A stretch of 64,000 bases of DNA from Clostridia bacterium. Lineage in GTDB: Bacteria > Bacillota > Clostridia > Peptostreptococcales > Acidaminobacteraceae. Below the pieces are notes generated by a model, which saw nothing but the letters and a program-made list of their open reading frames with translations, had not been told where the DNA came from and ran no database searches. The DNA lies in contig JAGYOH010000001.1 of NCBI GenBank assembly GCA_018399635.1, forward strand, positions 1 to 64,000, in the 5' to 3' direction. The position numbers and the translations under genes are program-made. The stretch's first letter is position 1. Every line of letters starts with the position of its first letter. Below, in pieces: positions 63,161 to 64,000 of the stretch.

Positions 63161-64000
63161 ATGATTGAGAAAAAAATTCTAACCATTCCGGGCATCAAAG
63201 GCAACGCCATCCACAGCGGCATCAAATTCAAGAACAAGGACCTGGCCATCATCTATTCGGAGGACCCCCTGCTGGTGGCGGGAGCCTTCACCAAGAACCT
63301 CACCGTGGCCGCCCCGGTCCTGGTCACCAAGGACAAGATCAAGGGGCCGGTCAGGGCCCTCGTGGTCAATTCCGGCAATGCCAATGCCGCTACCGGACCC
63401 CAGGGCCTCAAGGACGCCCTGGATACCTGCCGCTGCACCGCCACCGCCCTGGGCATCCATCCTGAGGAGGTTCTGGTCTCCTCCACCGGGGTCATCGGCG
63501 TCCCCCTGCCCATGGAAAAAATCAGCGAGGGCATCAAAAAACTGGCCCCCACCCTTTCGGAGGAGAATCTGAAAACCGTCCCTGAAGGCATCATCACCAC
63601 GGACACCTTCACCAAGTTCGGCAGTGTGACCCTCGATATCGAAGGGGCCGTCGTCACCCTCACGGGAATGGCCAAGGGCTCCGGCATGATCCATCCCAAT
63701 ATGGCCACCATGCTGAGCTTCATCCTGACCGATGCCAATATCGACCAGGGTCTGCTGCAAAAGGCCCTTTCCGAGGTGGTGGAGGACACCTTCAACATGA
63801 TCAGCGTGGACGGGGACACCTCCACCAACGACATGGTCCTTGTCATGAGCAACAGCAAGGCCGGTCATGAAAAAATCACCGCAGAGGATGCCTCCTACAC
63901 CGCCTTCAAGGCCGCCCTTTACGAACTTCTCGAATACCTTTCCATGACCATCGCCAAGGACGGCGAGGGCGCCTCAAAGCTTTTGAAGGCCCATGTGACC
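63161..64000 (+). CDS. argJ: Glutamate N-acetyltransferase ArgJ, 3' end outside window
   Basis: Transfers acetyl from N-acetylornithine to glutamate, closing the arginine acetyl cycle; some members also use acetyl-CoA. The first 280 codons are visible, of about 400. Motifs: NSGNANAATG, VLVSSTGVIGVPLPM (typical of the family), and the self-cleavage site KGSGMIHPNMATMLSF with the nucleophile Thr after Ala. ATG 63161 lies after TAGGAGTGAAAAC, 10 bases past argC. No frameshift is seen up to the window edge. Confidence 0.95.
   Translation, partial: MIEKKILTIPGIKGNAIHSGIKFKNKDLAIIYSEDPLLVAGAFTKNLTVAAPVLVTKDKIKGPVRALVVNSGNANAATGPQGLKDALDTCRCTATALGIHPEEVLVSSTGVIGVPLPMEKISEGIKKLAPTLSEENLKTVPEGIITTDTFTKFGSVTLDIEGAVVTLTGMAKGSGMIHPNMATMLSFILTDANIDQGLLQKALSEVVEDTFNMISVDGDTSTNDMVLVMSNSKAGHEKITAEDASYTAFKAALYELLEYLSMTIAKDGEGASKLLKAHVT

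Overview
The window is chromosomal DNA of a low-redundancy, fairly GC-rich anaerobic Firmicute, most likely a member of the Clostridia. Reasons: a firmicute-type rRNA operon with a tRNA-Ala spacer and a trailing tRNA array, AGGAGG-type ribosome binding sites before nearly every gene, PhoP boxes of the Bacillus/Clostridium kind, an Acetobacterium-like lactate operon, TRAP transporters, and a UGA-containing selenoprotein gene. I cannot name the species.

Layout. 1-102: end of a tRNA array (tRNA-Glu partial, tRNA-fMet). 189-7330: complete phosphate regulon on the minus strand (phoP-phoR-pstS-pstC-pstA-pstB-phoU) with PhoP boxes in front of pstS and phoP. 7416-16756: housekeeping and small genes (membrane-anchored protein, topoisomerase IV-like parC/parE, NhaC antiporter, DUF1858 protein, metallo-hydrolase, DMT transporter, an XRE regulator coupled to a sigma-like protein, and a HesB-related selenoprotein not visible as a normal ORF). 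16810-20260: secreted LysM-5'-nucleotidase and a decayed IS200/IS605 element. 20415-21437: NadR-like NAD enzyme. 21586-28910: lactate utilisation operon lctABCDEF (regulator, EtfB, EtfA, lactate dehydrogenase, lactate racemase, lactate permease). 29146-31362: large secreted GLUG-repeat protein with a long leader. 32021-37805: first TRAP cluster with an octopine-dehydrogenase-like enzyme, a PucR-type and a FadR-type regulator sharing a repeated operator. 37985-41668: divergent MocR regulator and an aminotransferase/ornithine cyclodeaminase pair. 41798-49142: second TRAP transporter with IlvD and a cupin-PocR two-component system. 49465-53767: four-gene unit of unknown function with a radical SAM/SPASM protein directly coupled to a protein that starts with an FVTNSSS motif; this is the best candidate for an undescribed system. 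53885-59772: rRNA operon read on the minus strand (16S, tRNA-Ala, 23S, 5S, then eleven tRNA or tRNA-like genes, about half of them damaged by small indels). 59939-64000: arginine biosynthesis, argBD divergent from argCJ, with two ArgR-like boxes on facing promoters; argJ runs off the window.

The themes are phosphate scavenging, lactate oxidation with an electron-transferring flavoprotein, and uptake of organic or amino acids through periplasmic-binding-protein TRAP systems, each beside its own dedicated regulator. All functional assignments come from reading motifs and gene order; no database search was run.
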